From contig NZ_LFML01000027.1 of assembly GCF_001044425.1 (NCBI RefSeq), positions 1 to 37,590 of the forward strand: 37,590 nucleotides of DNA. The letters run 5' to 3'. Both the position numbers and the translations under genes were made by a program. Below are positions 22,969 to 29,891 of this stretch, one piece after another; positions within the stretch are counted from its first letter, which is position 1; each line of letters starts with the position of its first letter. Under the pieces are notes generated by a model, which was given only the letters and a program-made list of their open reading frames with translations, did no database searches and was not told where the DNA came from. Source of the DNA: Streptomyces roseus (lineage in GTDB: Bacteria > Actinomycetota > Actinomycetes > Streptomycetales > Streptomycetaceae).

Positions 22969-24618
22969 CTACGCCTTGTGGACCACCTCGCCCGCCACCA
23001 CCACCGTCTCGGCCACCGTGCCCGGGATCCGTTCCGGGGCCACGGCCAGGATGTCCCGGGACAGCACCACGAAGTCCGCCGCCTTGCCCACCGTCAGCGA
23101 ACCCCGGTCCGCCTCCAGGAAATTGGCGTACGCCGAGCCCATCGTGTAGCCGTACACCGCCGTCGCCACGTCCACCGTCTCGGCCGGCTGCCACGGGTCG
23201 CCGCCCTCCAGCGGGCGGCGGGTGACGGCCGTGTAGATCCCGATCATCGGGTCCATCTCGGCCACGTTCCAGTCGCTGGAGAACGCCAGCACCGCCCCCG
23301 CCTCGGCCAGGCTCCGCATCGGCCACGCCTTGTGCCAGCGGCCCTCGCCCACGTTCTCCGCCCAGTCCTGGCCCGGCCCGGCGATCTCCGGCGCGCAGTG
23401 CCGCGGCTGCATGCAGGCCACCACGCCGAGCCCGGCGAAGCGGGGCACGTCCGCCGGGTCCAGGCATTCCACGTGCACCACCTGGTGGCGGGCGTCCCGC
23501 GGCCCGTTGACCGTACGGGCGTGCTCGACGGCGTCCAGGACCGTACGGATCCCCCGGTCGCCGGTCGCGTGCACGAAGCACTGGAACCCGCGCGCGTCCA
23601 GGCGCGCCAGCAGCTCCGCGAACTCCTCCGCCGGGTAGAAGGTCTCGCCGCGGTGCGCCCCGCACCCGGTGTACGGCTCCAGCAGCGCGGCCGTGCGCGG
23701 CTCGACCACGTCGTCGATGTACAGCTTGAGCGGCCCGACCCGCAGCCGGTCCCCCGGGTACCGGCGGGCCGCCGCCGCGAACGCGTCGAGCTCCTCCTCC
23801 GTCGTACCCCGCGGGTGGAACAGCGCCGCCACGATCCGCGAGCGCAGCAGGCCCTCGGCTCGGGCCCGCTCGTACAGTTCCAGGTCGTCCAGGGAGTTCT
23901 GCGGTTCCACGACCGTGGTGATGCCGAAGCCGATCGCGTCGTCCAGGCTCTTGGCGAGGCGCCCGTACTGCCGGTCCGGCGAGGCCCACGGCACGCCGAG
24001 CTCGCGCAGCGCCCGGTGGCCGTCGCGGGAGAGCCCCTTGATCGCGAAGTCCTTGACGAAGCCGGTGGGCTCGCCGGTCTCCGGGTCGGTTGCCGCGGTG
24101 CCGAACGGCAGGTCGGTGCGGTCCTTCGCGACCCCGAGGCGGCGCATCGCGGCCGTGTTCAGCCAGGCCGTGTGCACGTCGTACGAGAGCACGATCGCCG
24201 GGACCTCCCCGGTGACCGGGTCCAGGTCGGCGGCGGTGGGCATCCGCCCGCCCGGGATCGCGGAGTAGTCGAAGGCCTCGGCCTCGATCCAGGGGGCCTG
24301 CGGGTGCGCCTCCCGCCAGGCCCCGATCCGGTCGAGGATCGCCTCCAGGGTGCGTACCCCGGCGAGCTGTACGCAGGCGTCGTCGGAGCCCAGCCGGACG
24401 TGGTTGTGGGCGTCGATGAACCCGGGCAGCACCAGCCGGCCGCCCGCGTCGATCCGCTCGGTTGTGGGGCCCGACCAGGCGGCGGCCTCCGCGTCCTGGC
24501 CGATCCAGACGATCCGGCCGTCGCGGACGGCCAGGGCCTCGGCCTCGGGCAGGTCCGGGTCGACGGTGTGGATGCGGGCTCCGGTGAGCAGCAGGTCTGC
24601 GGGGAAGGGGTGCGGCAT
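22969..24618 (-). CDS. Amidohydrolase-family enzyme (Amidohydro_3, YtcJ-like)
   Basis: The 549-residue cytoplasmic metal-dependent hydrolase has the small N-terminal beta domain (LLLTGARIHTVDPDLPEAEALAVRDGRIVWIG) and metal motif GFIDAHNHVRLG (His71, His73). The barrel motifs HATGDRGIRTVLDAVEHA and VVHVECLDPADVPRFAGLGVVACMQPRH follow. The closing segments FSSDWNVAEMDP and LTVGKAADFVVLSRDIL are typical of the YtcJ/NfdA group of N-substituted formamide and related deamidases. The exact amide or lactam is unknown. AGGAGC lies 8 nt before ATG 24618. It is the second gene of a two-gene operon behind the NCS1 permease; the 93-bp gap is a purine-rich GGCGGA-repeat stretch. A shared substrate is likely. 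Confidence 0.92.
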   Translation of the reverse strand: MPHPFPADLLLTGARIHTVDPDLPEAEALAVRDGRIVWIGQDAEAAAWSGPTTERIDAGGRLVLPGFIDAHNHVRLGSDDACVQLAGVRTLEAILDRIGAWREAHPQAPWIEAEAFDYSAIPGGRMPTAADLDPVTGEVPAIVLSYDVHTAWLNTAAMRRLGVAKDRTDLPFGTAATDPETGEPTGFVKDFAIKGLSRDGHRALRELGVPWASPDRQYGRLAKSLDDAIGFGITTVVEPQNSLDDLELYERARAEGLLRSRIVAALFHPRGTTEEELDAFAAAARRYPGDRLRVGPLKLYIDDVVEPRTAALLEPYTGCGAHRGETFYPAEEFAELLARLDARGFQCFVHATGDRGIRTVLDAVEHARTVNGPRDARHQVVHVECLDPADVPRFAGLGVVACMQPRHCAPEIAGPGQDWAENVGEGRWHKAWPMRSLAEAGAVLAFSSDWNVAEMDPMIGIYTAVTRRPLEGGDPWQPAETVDVATAVYGYTMGSAYANFLEADRGSLTVGKAADFVVLSRDILAVAPERIPGTVAETVVVAGEVVHKA

Positions 24619-24711
24619 GGGTGGTGCTCCTGTGCAGAGGGGGCGGAGATGGCGGAGGGGGACGGAGGGGGGCTGAGGCGGCGGAGGCGGCGGAGGCGGC
24701 CGTACGAGGGG

Positions 24712-26121
24712 TCAGGCGGCCGGGACGTACGCGGGCACCCGGCGGGCGAGGGCCCAGTAGGTGAGCGCCGAGACGACCGAGCCGAGCAGGGTCAGGTCGG
24801 CGCCGCCGAGCGGGGCCACCAGTGGACCGGTCCACAGCTCGGAATCGCAGGTCAGCGCGGCGAAGGCCATGCCGGCCAGCAGCGCGGCCATGCCGGCGGG
24901 GTGGTAGCCGGCCCGGTACCAGTAGGCGCCCGCGCTCCCGGCGTGCAGCGCGGCGGAGTCGTAGTGGCAGCGGCGCAGCAGCATGTCGGCGAGGAAGACC
25001 CCGCCCCAGGGCGCGAACACGATGATCAGCAGCGAGAGGAAGGAGAGCAGCGAGGTGGTGAAGTCGGCCAGGAAGAGCGCGGCGAGCGATCCGGCGGCGG
25101 TGACCACGGCGCTGATCACGATGGCGCGGGCGCGGCTCCACGGGATGCCGAGGACCTGGAGGTTCAGGCTGGAGGAGTAGAGGGTGATGATCGAGTTGGT
25201 GACCGAGCCGCCGAGGACGAGGGCCAGGAAGGCCGGCTTGAACCAGCCCGGGAGCAGGCTCTCGGCCCCCGCGACGGCGTCGCTCATGTCGGTCTGCGTG
25301 GCGGCGGCCACCCCGGCGACGCCCAAGGCGACGGAGGAGACGAACCCGCCGAGCGCCCCCATCCAGGTGATCGACTTCAGCGAGGTGGTCCGCGGCAGGT
25401 AGCGGGTGTAGTCGGCGGGCATCGGCAGGTACGAGAAGGGCCCGGCCAGCATCACGACGAACGCCAGGCTCCAGCCGGAAAGGCCGGGGGCGGCGGCGCC
25501 GGCCGGGGCGCCGGTCCGGGCTCCGGGCAGGAGGAAGACCAGCAGCGCGCCGAAGCCGAGGGCGAGGACGTAGGCCATCCAGCGTTCGGCGAACTGCACG
25601 GTGGCGTGGCCCCACATCGCGACGGCGAAGGTCAGCGCGAGGGTGATCCCGAGCGCGAGGGCCCGTACCGCCGTCCCTTCGCCGAGGCCGACCTCGGCGA
25701 GGAACACCTCCAGGGCAAGGGTGCCGACCACGGTGTTGACGATGGTGTAGCCGATGCTCACCACCCAGTTCAGGACGCCGGCCGGGAAGTTCCCGCGGAC
25801 GCCGAAGGCGGCCCGGGAGATGACCAGGGTGGCGGTGCCGGTGCGGATGCCGCTGAGCCCGGCGGCGCTGACCGCGAAGAAGGACAGTCCGCTGATCACG
25901 ACGACGGCGGTGGCTTGCCAGAAGGAGAGTCCGAAGGCCACGGCGAGGGCGCCGTTGATCACGTAGGTGAAGGTGAGGTTGGAGCCGAACCAGAGCCAGA
26001 AGAGGTCCTGGGCGCCGCCGTGCCGCTCGGCGTCGGGGATGGGGTCGATGCCGTGGGTCTCGACCCGGAACACCTCGTCGACGTCGGCCGTCGTGTCGTG
26101 CGTCGCGTCCTGCTGCGTCAT
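24712..26121 (-). CDS. NCS1-family nucleobase/hydantoin-type permease
   Basis: The 469-residue protein has about 12 membrane helices and the NCS1 (cytosine/purine/hydantoin/allantoin) outline. It has an acidic N-terminus with VETHGIDPIPDAERHGGAQDLFWLWFGSNL, helix 1 TFTYVINGALAVAFGLSFWQA, SGIRTGTATLVISRAAFGVRGN around helix 3, and PMPADYTRYLPRTTSLKSI before helix 6-7, like the PxDYxRY region of cytosine permeases. It should import a nucleobase-like or cyclic amide compound with cations. It is the first gene of the operon with the amidohydrolase, which probably hydrolyses the imported compound. GGGG about 8 nt upstream supports ATG 26121. The twin TetR-type palindromes lie just upstream, between it and the divergent TetR gene. 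Confidence 0.93.
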   Translation of the reverse strand: MTQQDATHDTTADVDEVFRVETHGIDPIPDAERHGGAQDLFWLWFGSNLTFTYVINGALAVAFGLSFWQATAVVVISGLSFFAVSAAGLSGIRTGTATLVISRAAFGVRGNFPAGVLNWVVSIGYTIVNTVVGTLALEVFLAEVGLGEGTAVRALALGITLALTFAVAMWGHATVQFAERWMAYVLALGFGALLVFLLPGARTGAPAGAAAPGLSGWSLAFVVMLAGPFSYLPMPADYTRYLPRTTSLKSITWMGALGGFVSSVALGVAGVAAATQTDMSDAVAGAESLLPGWFKPAFLALVLGGSVTNSIITLYSSSLNLQVLGIPWSRARAIVISAVVTAAGSLAALFLADFTTSLLSFLSLLIIVFAPWGGVFLADMLLRRCHYDSAALHAGSAGAYWYRAGYHPAGMAALLAGMAFAALTCDSELWTGPLVAPLGGADLTLLGSVVSALTYWALARRVPAYVPAA

Positions 26122-26152
26122 GCGCCGTACCCCTGACTGTGGAGCCGCTGAA

Positions 26153-26191
26153 TCTTGAATGACGTTCTAAGTTCTTGAATGGCATTCAAGA
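26153..26191. promoter_or_regulatory. Twin palindromic operators between the permease and TetR genes
   Basis: TCTTGAATG-G-CATTCAAGA (26173-26191) is a perfect 19-bp palindrome. A second element starts with the identical TCTTGAATG (26153-26161) and has a degenerate right arm (CGTTCTAAG, 26163-26171). Centres are 20 bp apart, about two helical turns. The AT-rich block sits 31 to 70 bp upstream of the permease start and about 76 bp before the TetR start, as expected for a local TetR repressor acting on both directions. Confidence 0.75.
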
Positions 26192-26267
26192 TGCGCCGCC
26201 GATCGGGACCGCGTCAAGACCCTGTCCGGGATAAGGTCGGCCCACAAGGACCGGGAAGGCGGCAGGG

Positions 26268-26879
26268 GTGGCGGGAGCGGGGTCGGCGCGGCGGCGCGAC
26301 GGGCGGATCGCCCAGGAGCGGATGCTGGAAGAGGCCATGGCGGCGATCGCCGAGGGCGGGCTGGCGGAGCTGACGATGTCCGCGCTCGCCGAGCGGCTCG
26401 GCACCAGCGGCGGCCACATCCTGTACTACTTCGGCAGCAAGGACCGGCTGCTGCTGGCAGCGCTGCGCTGGAGCGAGGACCGACTCGCCGCGGAGCGGGC
26501 GCTGTTGCTGGCCCGGCGGGTCACCGCGCACCGCAAGCTGGCGCTCTTCCTGGAGCTGTACCTGCCGCGCGGACCGCGCGATCCGCGCTGGACCCTGTGG
26601 ATCGAGCTGTGGGCCCGCACGCCCTCCAACGAGGACCTGCGCGCCGCCCAGCAGGAGATCGACGACGGCTGGCAGCGCGACCTGGAGGCCCTGCTGGCGA
26701 AGGGCGTGGACCAGGGCCGCTTCGCCCCCGCCCTGGACGTGCCCGCGCGCGCCTCCGAGCTGCTCGCACTGCTGGACGGGCTGAGCACCCGGGTGGTCCT
26801 CGGGCAGCGCGGGGCCGACCGGGCCGCCTCCCTGGAGCGGGCCCGTACGGCGGCCGCCCTGCTCGTCCCGCACGTGTAG
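26268..26879 (+). CDS. TetR-family regulator (BetI-like)
   Basis: The 203-residue protein has an N-terminal TetR helix-turn-helix (about 14-60: RIAQERMLEEAMAAIAEGGLAELTMSALAERLGTSGGHILYYFGSKDRLLLAAL), shown here by its SALAERLGTSGGHILYYF core. An all-helical ligand domain follows, with the WIELWARTPSNEDLRAAQ region typical of BetI/AcrR_6-type members. It probably represses the divergent permease/amidohydrolase operon and itself through the twin palindromes, and releases when the imported compound or its product binds. Start GTG 26268 has GGAAGG about 14 nt and AGGGG immediately upstream; it is not ideal but no better start precedes the HTH. It is convergent with the unknown membrane protein gene. 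Confidence 0.92.
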   Translation: MAGAGSARRRDGRIAQERMLEEAMAAIAEGGLAELTMSALAERLGTSGGHILYYFGSKDRLLLAALRWSEDRLAAERALLLARRVTAHRKLALFLELYLPRGPRDPRWTLWIELWARTPSNEDLRAAQQEIDDGWQRDLEALLAKGVDQGRFAPALDVPARASELLALLDGLSTRVVLGQRGADRAASLERARTAAALLVPHV

Positions 26880-26903
26880 GGCGGGTACGCACGAGGCCCG
26901 CCC
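26879..26903. terminator. Hairpin after the TetR gene
   Basis: GGGCGGG (26879-26885) pairs with CCCGCCC (26897-26903) around an 11-nt loop, beginning at the last base of the TetR stop codon. The remaining ~95 bp to the convergent gene end at 27000 hold nothing recognisable. Confidence 0.5.
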
Positions 26904-26999
26904 CGGGGCGCACACGCGCCAGGGCGAGCCTCTGCCGTCGCCGGGGCCGGGGCCGAGCCCGGGATGGGCCTGGCCGTGCGCGGTTCCCGGCGCAGCCCG

Positions 27000-27761
27000 C
27001 TACGGGGCTCGCGGTACGGGAACGGTCAGGGGCGTCGGGCCCTCCTCCACGGGTGCGCCCACCGGTTCGCGGGCCCCCTTGAGGCAGTCGACGATCCGCT
27101 CGTGCGTGTCCCCGACGCTGTCCACCACCTGGATGCGCAGGTGCAGCGCCCGCACCTTCTCGACGAACCTCTTCGAGAACGACCCCACCTTTATGGTCTC
27201 GTACGTACCCGTCGCCACCAGCGGGAACCCCGCCCCGAACAGGGCGAGGCGGAAATCCCTCGCCGGCTGCAGCCCCGCCGCGACCAGCCGTTCACCAATC
27301 TCGCGCAGGTCCAGCCACGCGTCCTCGGGAACCGGCCCGTCGAGGGCGTCGCCGTCCATCACCACGAAGTAGTCGATCCGGTGCACGGCCGCGTTGTGCT
27401 GCCCCCCGTTGAAGACGCCCGTGCTCCAGGCCTTCGCATCCCCGGGCAGTTCCCCCGCCACGTAATCGGAGCGCCACCCCAGGATGGGCCGGACCGTACG
27501 GGCGTACTGGGCACGGGCCAGTACGCCGCCGGCCGCCACGGCCAGCAGGCTCGCCAGGGGCTCCTCGGGCATGAGCTGGAGCCGCCACGGCCAGTGGGCC
27601 CGGGTCGCCTCGGGCAGGTTCCCGCGCACGACCTCCCAGACGAGGACGGCGCCGAGCACGCACAGCAGGACCAGCGGTGCGGTGAACAGCCAGGGATTGC
27701 GCCGGATGCGCCGCTGCGCGTCGGAAACGGGTCCGTCCCGGCCCGGTGGTGCATTCCTCAT
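27000..27761 (-). CDS. Unrecognised membrane-anchored protein
   Basis: This 253-residue protein is not one I recognise. Two hydrophobic helices lie near the N-terminus (about 25-46, NPWLFTAPLVLLCVLGAVLVW, and about 70-90, LASLLAVAAGGVLARAQ). They are followed by a soluble domain of about 160 residues with alternating strands and helices (HRIDYFVVMDGDALDGPVPEDAWLDLREIGERL, VRALHLRIQVVDSVGDTHERIVDCL). It has only one Cys and no catalytic motif I can name. ATG 27761 is chosen over a start 87 nt upstream because G-rich ribosome-site-like sequence (GGGAGTGGGG) precedes it and the N-terminus is more compact. The protease terminator hairpin lies just upstream, so it likely has its own promoter. Confidence 0.65.
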   Translation of the reverse strand: MRNAPPGRDGPVSDAQRRIRRNPWLFTAPLVLLCVLGAVLVWEVVRGNLPEATRAHWPWRLQLMPEEPLASLLAVAAGGVLARAQYARTVRPILGWRSDYVAGELPGDAKAWSTGVFNGGQHNAAVHRIDYFVVMDGDALDGPVPEDAWLDLREIGERLVAAGLQPARDFRLALFGAGFPLVATGTYETIKVGSFSKRFVEKVRALHLRIQVVDSVGDTHERIVDCLKGAREPVGAPVEEGPTPLTVPVPRAP

Positions 27762-27788
27762 GAGCGCCCCCCACTCCCTCAACCACGC

Positions 27789-27816
27789 ACCCCCGCCCGG
27801 CAGTTCGGGCGGGGGT
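27789..27816 (-). terminator. Terminator of the streptogrisin gene
   Basis: ACCCCCGCCCG (27789-27799) pairs perfectly with CGGGCGGGGGT (27806-27816), an 11-bp stem with a 6-nt loop, 90 bp after the protease stop on the minus strand. It is one of the strongest hairpins in the window. Confidence 0.75.
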
Positions 27817-27905
27817 ACATGATTGTGCCGGGTCGTGGCGTCGGGCACGAGACCGCACGGGACGCGCCTGTACGGGCCGCGGGCCGCGGGCCGCGGGCCC
27901 GTCGG

Positions 27906-28781
27906 CTAGTACACGCTCACGCCGTAGGCGTTCAGGGCCTCGACCACGGGCTGGAAGAACGTGGTTCCGCCCGAGGTGCAGTCGCCGCTGCCTCCCGAGG
28001 TCAGGCCGATGGCGCGGGTGCCGGAGTAGAGCGGGCCGCCGCTGTCGCCGGGTTCGGCGCAGACATTGGTGCGGATCATGCCGTAGACGATGTCGCCGCC
28101 GCCGTAATTGACGGTGGCGTTCAGGCCCGTCACCGAGCCGCCGTGGGTGCCGGTGGTGGAGCCGCGCCGGGTCACCGACATGCCGACGGTGGCGTTGGCC
28201 GCGCTGGTGATGTCCTGGCTGCCGACGGTGCCGGGCGGCACCGGCGAGTTGCTGGCGTATTTGATCAGGCCGTAGTCGTTGGTCGGGAAGCTGGATCCGA
28301 CGGTGGAGCCGACGGTGGTGGTGTGCGAGGAGTTCGTCCACCAGGTGCCGGCGCCGTCGGTGCAGTGCCCCGCGGTCAGCACGTAGTACGTGCTCCCGCT
28401 GCGCACGTCGAAGCCGAGCGAGCAGCGCCAGCCCGAGGTGTAGATGGCGTCGCCGCCGGAGATCAGCTTGCGCAGCTTGCCGGGGGTGCGCTCGATGCGC
28501 AGGGCCCCGGCGTCGGCTCCGGCCTCGCTGCGGATCCTGGCGAGGTCCGAGGCGGTGACGGTGGAGTCTGCGGTGACCACGAGGGTTCCGCTGGCGGGGT
28601 CGGTGTACCAGGCGGTGCCGGCGACGTCGGCACGCTGGACGGAGGCTCCGGCCGCGGCGAGCCGCGCCGCGCTGAAGCCGCTGTCCGCGCTCGCCGCGGT
28701 GGGGGCGGCGAGCCCGGCGACGGCCGCCAGGCCGGCGGCCACGGCGAGCAGCCGGGTACGGGTGATGCTCTTGATCCTCAC
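27906..28781 (-). CDS. sprB: Streptogrisin B-type secreted serine protease
   Basis: The 291-residue preproenzyme of family S1 (alpha-lytic group) has a signal peptide (about 1-32), a propeptide (about 33-106) and a mature protease that should begin at Ile107 (ISGGDAIY), the known start of S. griseus protease B. The triad is His139 (TAGHC), Asp169 (TNDYGL) and Ser247 (GDSGGP). Four Cys in the mature part can form the two usual disulfides. The mature sequence ([20 protein letters not shown], ending AYGVSVY) agrees almost residue by residue with my recollection of streptogrisin B. It digests proteins outside the cell; the propeptide folds and inhibits it. GTG 28781 has GGAGG 7 nt upstream. A terminator follows. 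Confidence 0.95.
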   Translation of the reverse strand: MRIKSITRTRLLAVAAGLAAVAGLAAPTAASADSGFSAARLAAAGASVQRADVAGTAWYTDPASGTLVVTADSTVTASDLARIRSEAGADAGALRIERTPGKLRKLISGGDAIYTSGWRCSLGFDVRSGSTYYVLTAGHCTDGAGTWWTNSSHTTTVGSTVGSSFPTNDYGLIKYASNSPVPPGTVGSQDITSAANATVGMSVTRRGSTTGTHGGSVTGLNATVNYGGGDIVYGMIRTNVCAEPGDSGGPLYSGTRAIGLTSGGSGDCTSGGTTFFQPVVEALNAYGVSVY

Positions 28782-28882
28782 TTCGCGTCCTCCCGGGAGG
28801 GATCGGGGGCCCGGCGGACAGTGGGGGGCGCCGGAGCCCGTGAGGCGCAGCCGGGGGTACGGCGGGCGCACTGGATTTCGTC

Positions 28883-28895
28883 GTGCCCCTGACAA
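28883..28895 (-). promoter_or_regulatory. TTGTCAGGGGCAC upstream element of the protease gene
   Basis: On the minus strand TTGTCAGGGGCAC lies 102-114 bp before the protease start. Together with the lipase element at 10711-10723 it defines the pattern TTGKCAKGRRCAC. TTGTCA could be a -35, but no TANNNT follows at 17-18 bp. Confidence 0.35.
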
Positions 28896-28929
28896 GCCCC
28901 CGAAAGGCGCTGTCGGGAGTGTCTCGGCG

Positions 28930-29796
28930 TCAGATTCGGGCGGCAAGGGCATCTTTCAGCCTCCGCTCGCCCGCCGCGACCTCGAAGGGCAGGGTGTTCC
29001 CCGGTGGCGGGAACGGGCAGATGAAATGGTCCGCGAAGGCGCAGGGCGGCAGCACGGTCCGGTTGAAGTCCACGGTGATCGAGCCGTCCACCGGGTCGGG
29101 GATCCCCGGTTTGAGGAAGCGGAAGCGGTAGCTGGAGCTTCCTGAGGTGGCATCGCCGATCACGGCCCACAGGCTGCCGTCGTCCTGGTCGACGGCGACT
29201 TGGAGGGTGTGCTCGGAGCCCCGGTACGCGAAGCTCAGCTCGCCGCCGAGACCGAACCCGCGCGCCTGCCCGTCGACGTTCGCCACCTGGACGGTCCGGT
29301 CCTCGCCGTACGGGCGGAAGCGCCCCGGCAGCACGAAGTCCGGGTCGTACGGGGTGGCCTCGATCCCGGCGAAGGCGCGCCGGGCCGCGGAGCCCGGGTC
29401 GAAGACCCGCACGGCCCACTCCCCCTCGCGCCGGATCACGGTGATCCGGAGGTCACCGGCGGCGGCGACCCGGGAGCGCGCGGGCGGAGCCTGGTCGGCG
29501 GCGAGCACGGCGTCACCCGTGAGGGGTTCGCCGTCGAGGCTGAGGCCGTCCTCGGGGGCGGCGCTCAGCGCCACCCCGCCCTCGGTGGCGCACCAGCGCC
29601 CCGGAACGGCCGGAATTCGACCTTCCGGGTAGTCGGAGAGCCAGTGGGTGCCGATGAGGGACAGGGGGCCGTAGGGGGCGGACACGGAGGCCACCCGCTG
29701 CTCGTGCCAGGTCCGCCAAGCGGTCTTCGGATCGTCCGCCTCGCCTCCCTCATCTGCGTCATCTGCGTCATCTGCATCACTTGCGTCATCGCTCAT
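28930..29796 (-). CDS. DUF1684 domain protein
   Basis: The 288-residue protein carries the DUF1684 fold: [24 protein letters not shown] near the start, then beta strands ([30 protein letters not shown]), YRFRFL, and the family signature [25 protein letters not shown] near the end. In relatives this closing Asn/Cys/Pro-rich block is the most conserved part; function is unknown. No signal peptide is seen. Residues after the start are an Asp/Ala repeat ([12 protein letters not shown]) encoded by four 9-bp units. ATG 29796 is preferred because AAGGGG lies 8 nt upstream; GTGs at 29805 and 29814 are alternatives. It lies between the DUF5685 gene upstream and the protease gene downstream, all on the minus strand. 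Confidence 0.88.
   Translation of the reverse strand: MSDDASDADDADDADEGGEADDPKTAWRTWHEQRVASVSAPYGPLSLIGTHWLSDYPEGRIPAVPGRWCATEGGVALSAAPEDGLSLDGEPLTGDAVLAADQAPPARSRVAAAGDLRITVIRREGEWAVRVFDPGSAARRAFAGIEATPYDPDFVLPGRFRPYGEDRTVQVANVDGQARGFGLGGELSFAYRGSEHTLQVAVDQDDGSLWAVIGDATSGSSSYRFRFLKPGIPDPVDGSITVDFNRTVLPPCAFADHFICPFPPPGNTLPFEVAAGERRLKDALAARI
29751..29786. repeat. 9-bp tandem repeat coding an Asp-rich N-terminus
   Basis: Four 9-bp units (CATCTGCGT twice, then CATCTGCAT and CACTTGCGT) run head to tail and encode the [13 protein letters not shown] start of the DUF1684 protein. Replication slippage would change the protein by three residues per unit without a frameshift. Confidence 0.7.
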
Positions 29797-29820
29797 GCCG
29801 CTCACCCCTTCCACACGGGC

Positions 29821-29877
29821 CCGGACGGGAATCTCCCTGTACGCCGTCCGGCCCCGTGCGGATCTGAGGGGCCCTCA
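29821..29877. terminator. Two hairpins between the DUF5685 and DUF1684 genes
   Basis: TGAGGG-G-CCCTCA (29865-29877) follows the DUF5685 stop by 14 bp. CCGGACGG (29821-29828) pairs perfectly with CCGTCCGG (29844-29851) around a 15-nt loop, in the leader of the DUF1684 gene. They may partly terminate the upstream transcript; read-through is possible. Confidence 0.45.
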
Positions 29878-29891
29878 AGCCCGGGCGGACC

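Noticed and set aside
22789..26136. Long open frames opposite the amidohydrolase and NCS1 permease
   Set aside because: Shadow of two well-recognised minus-strand genes; no domain in translation.
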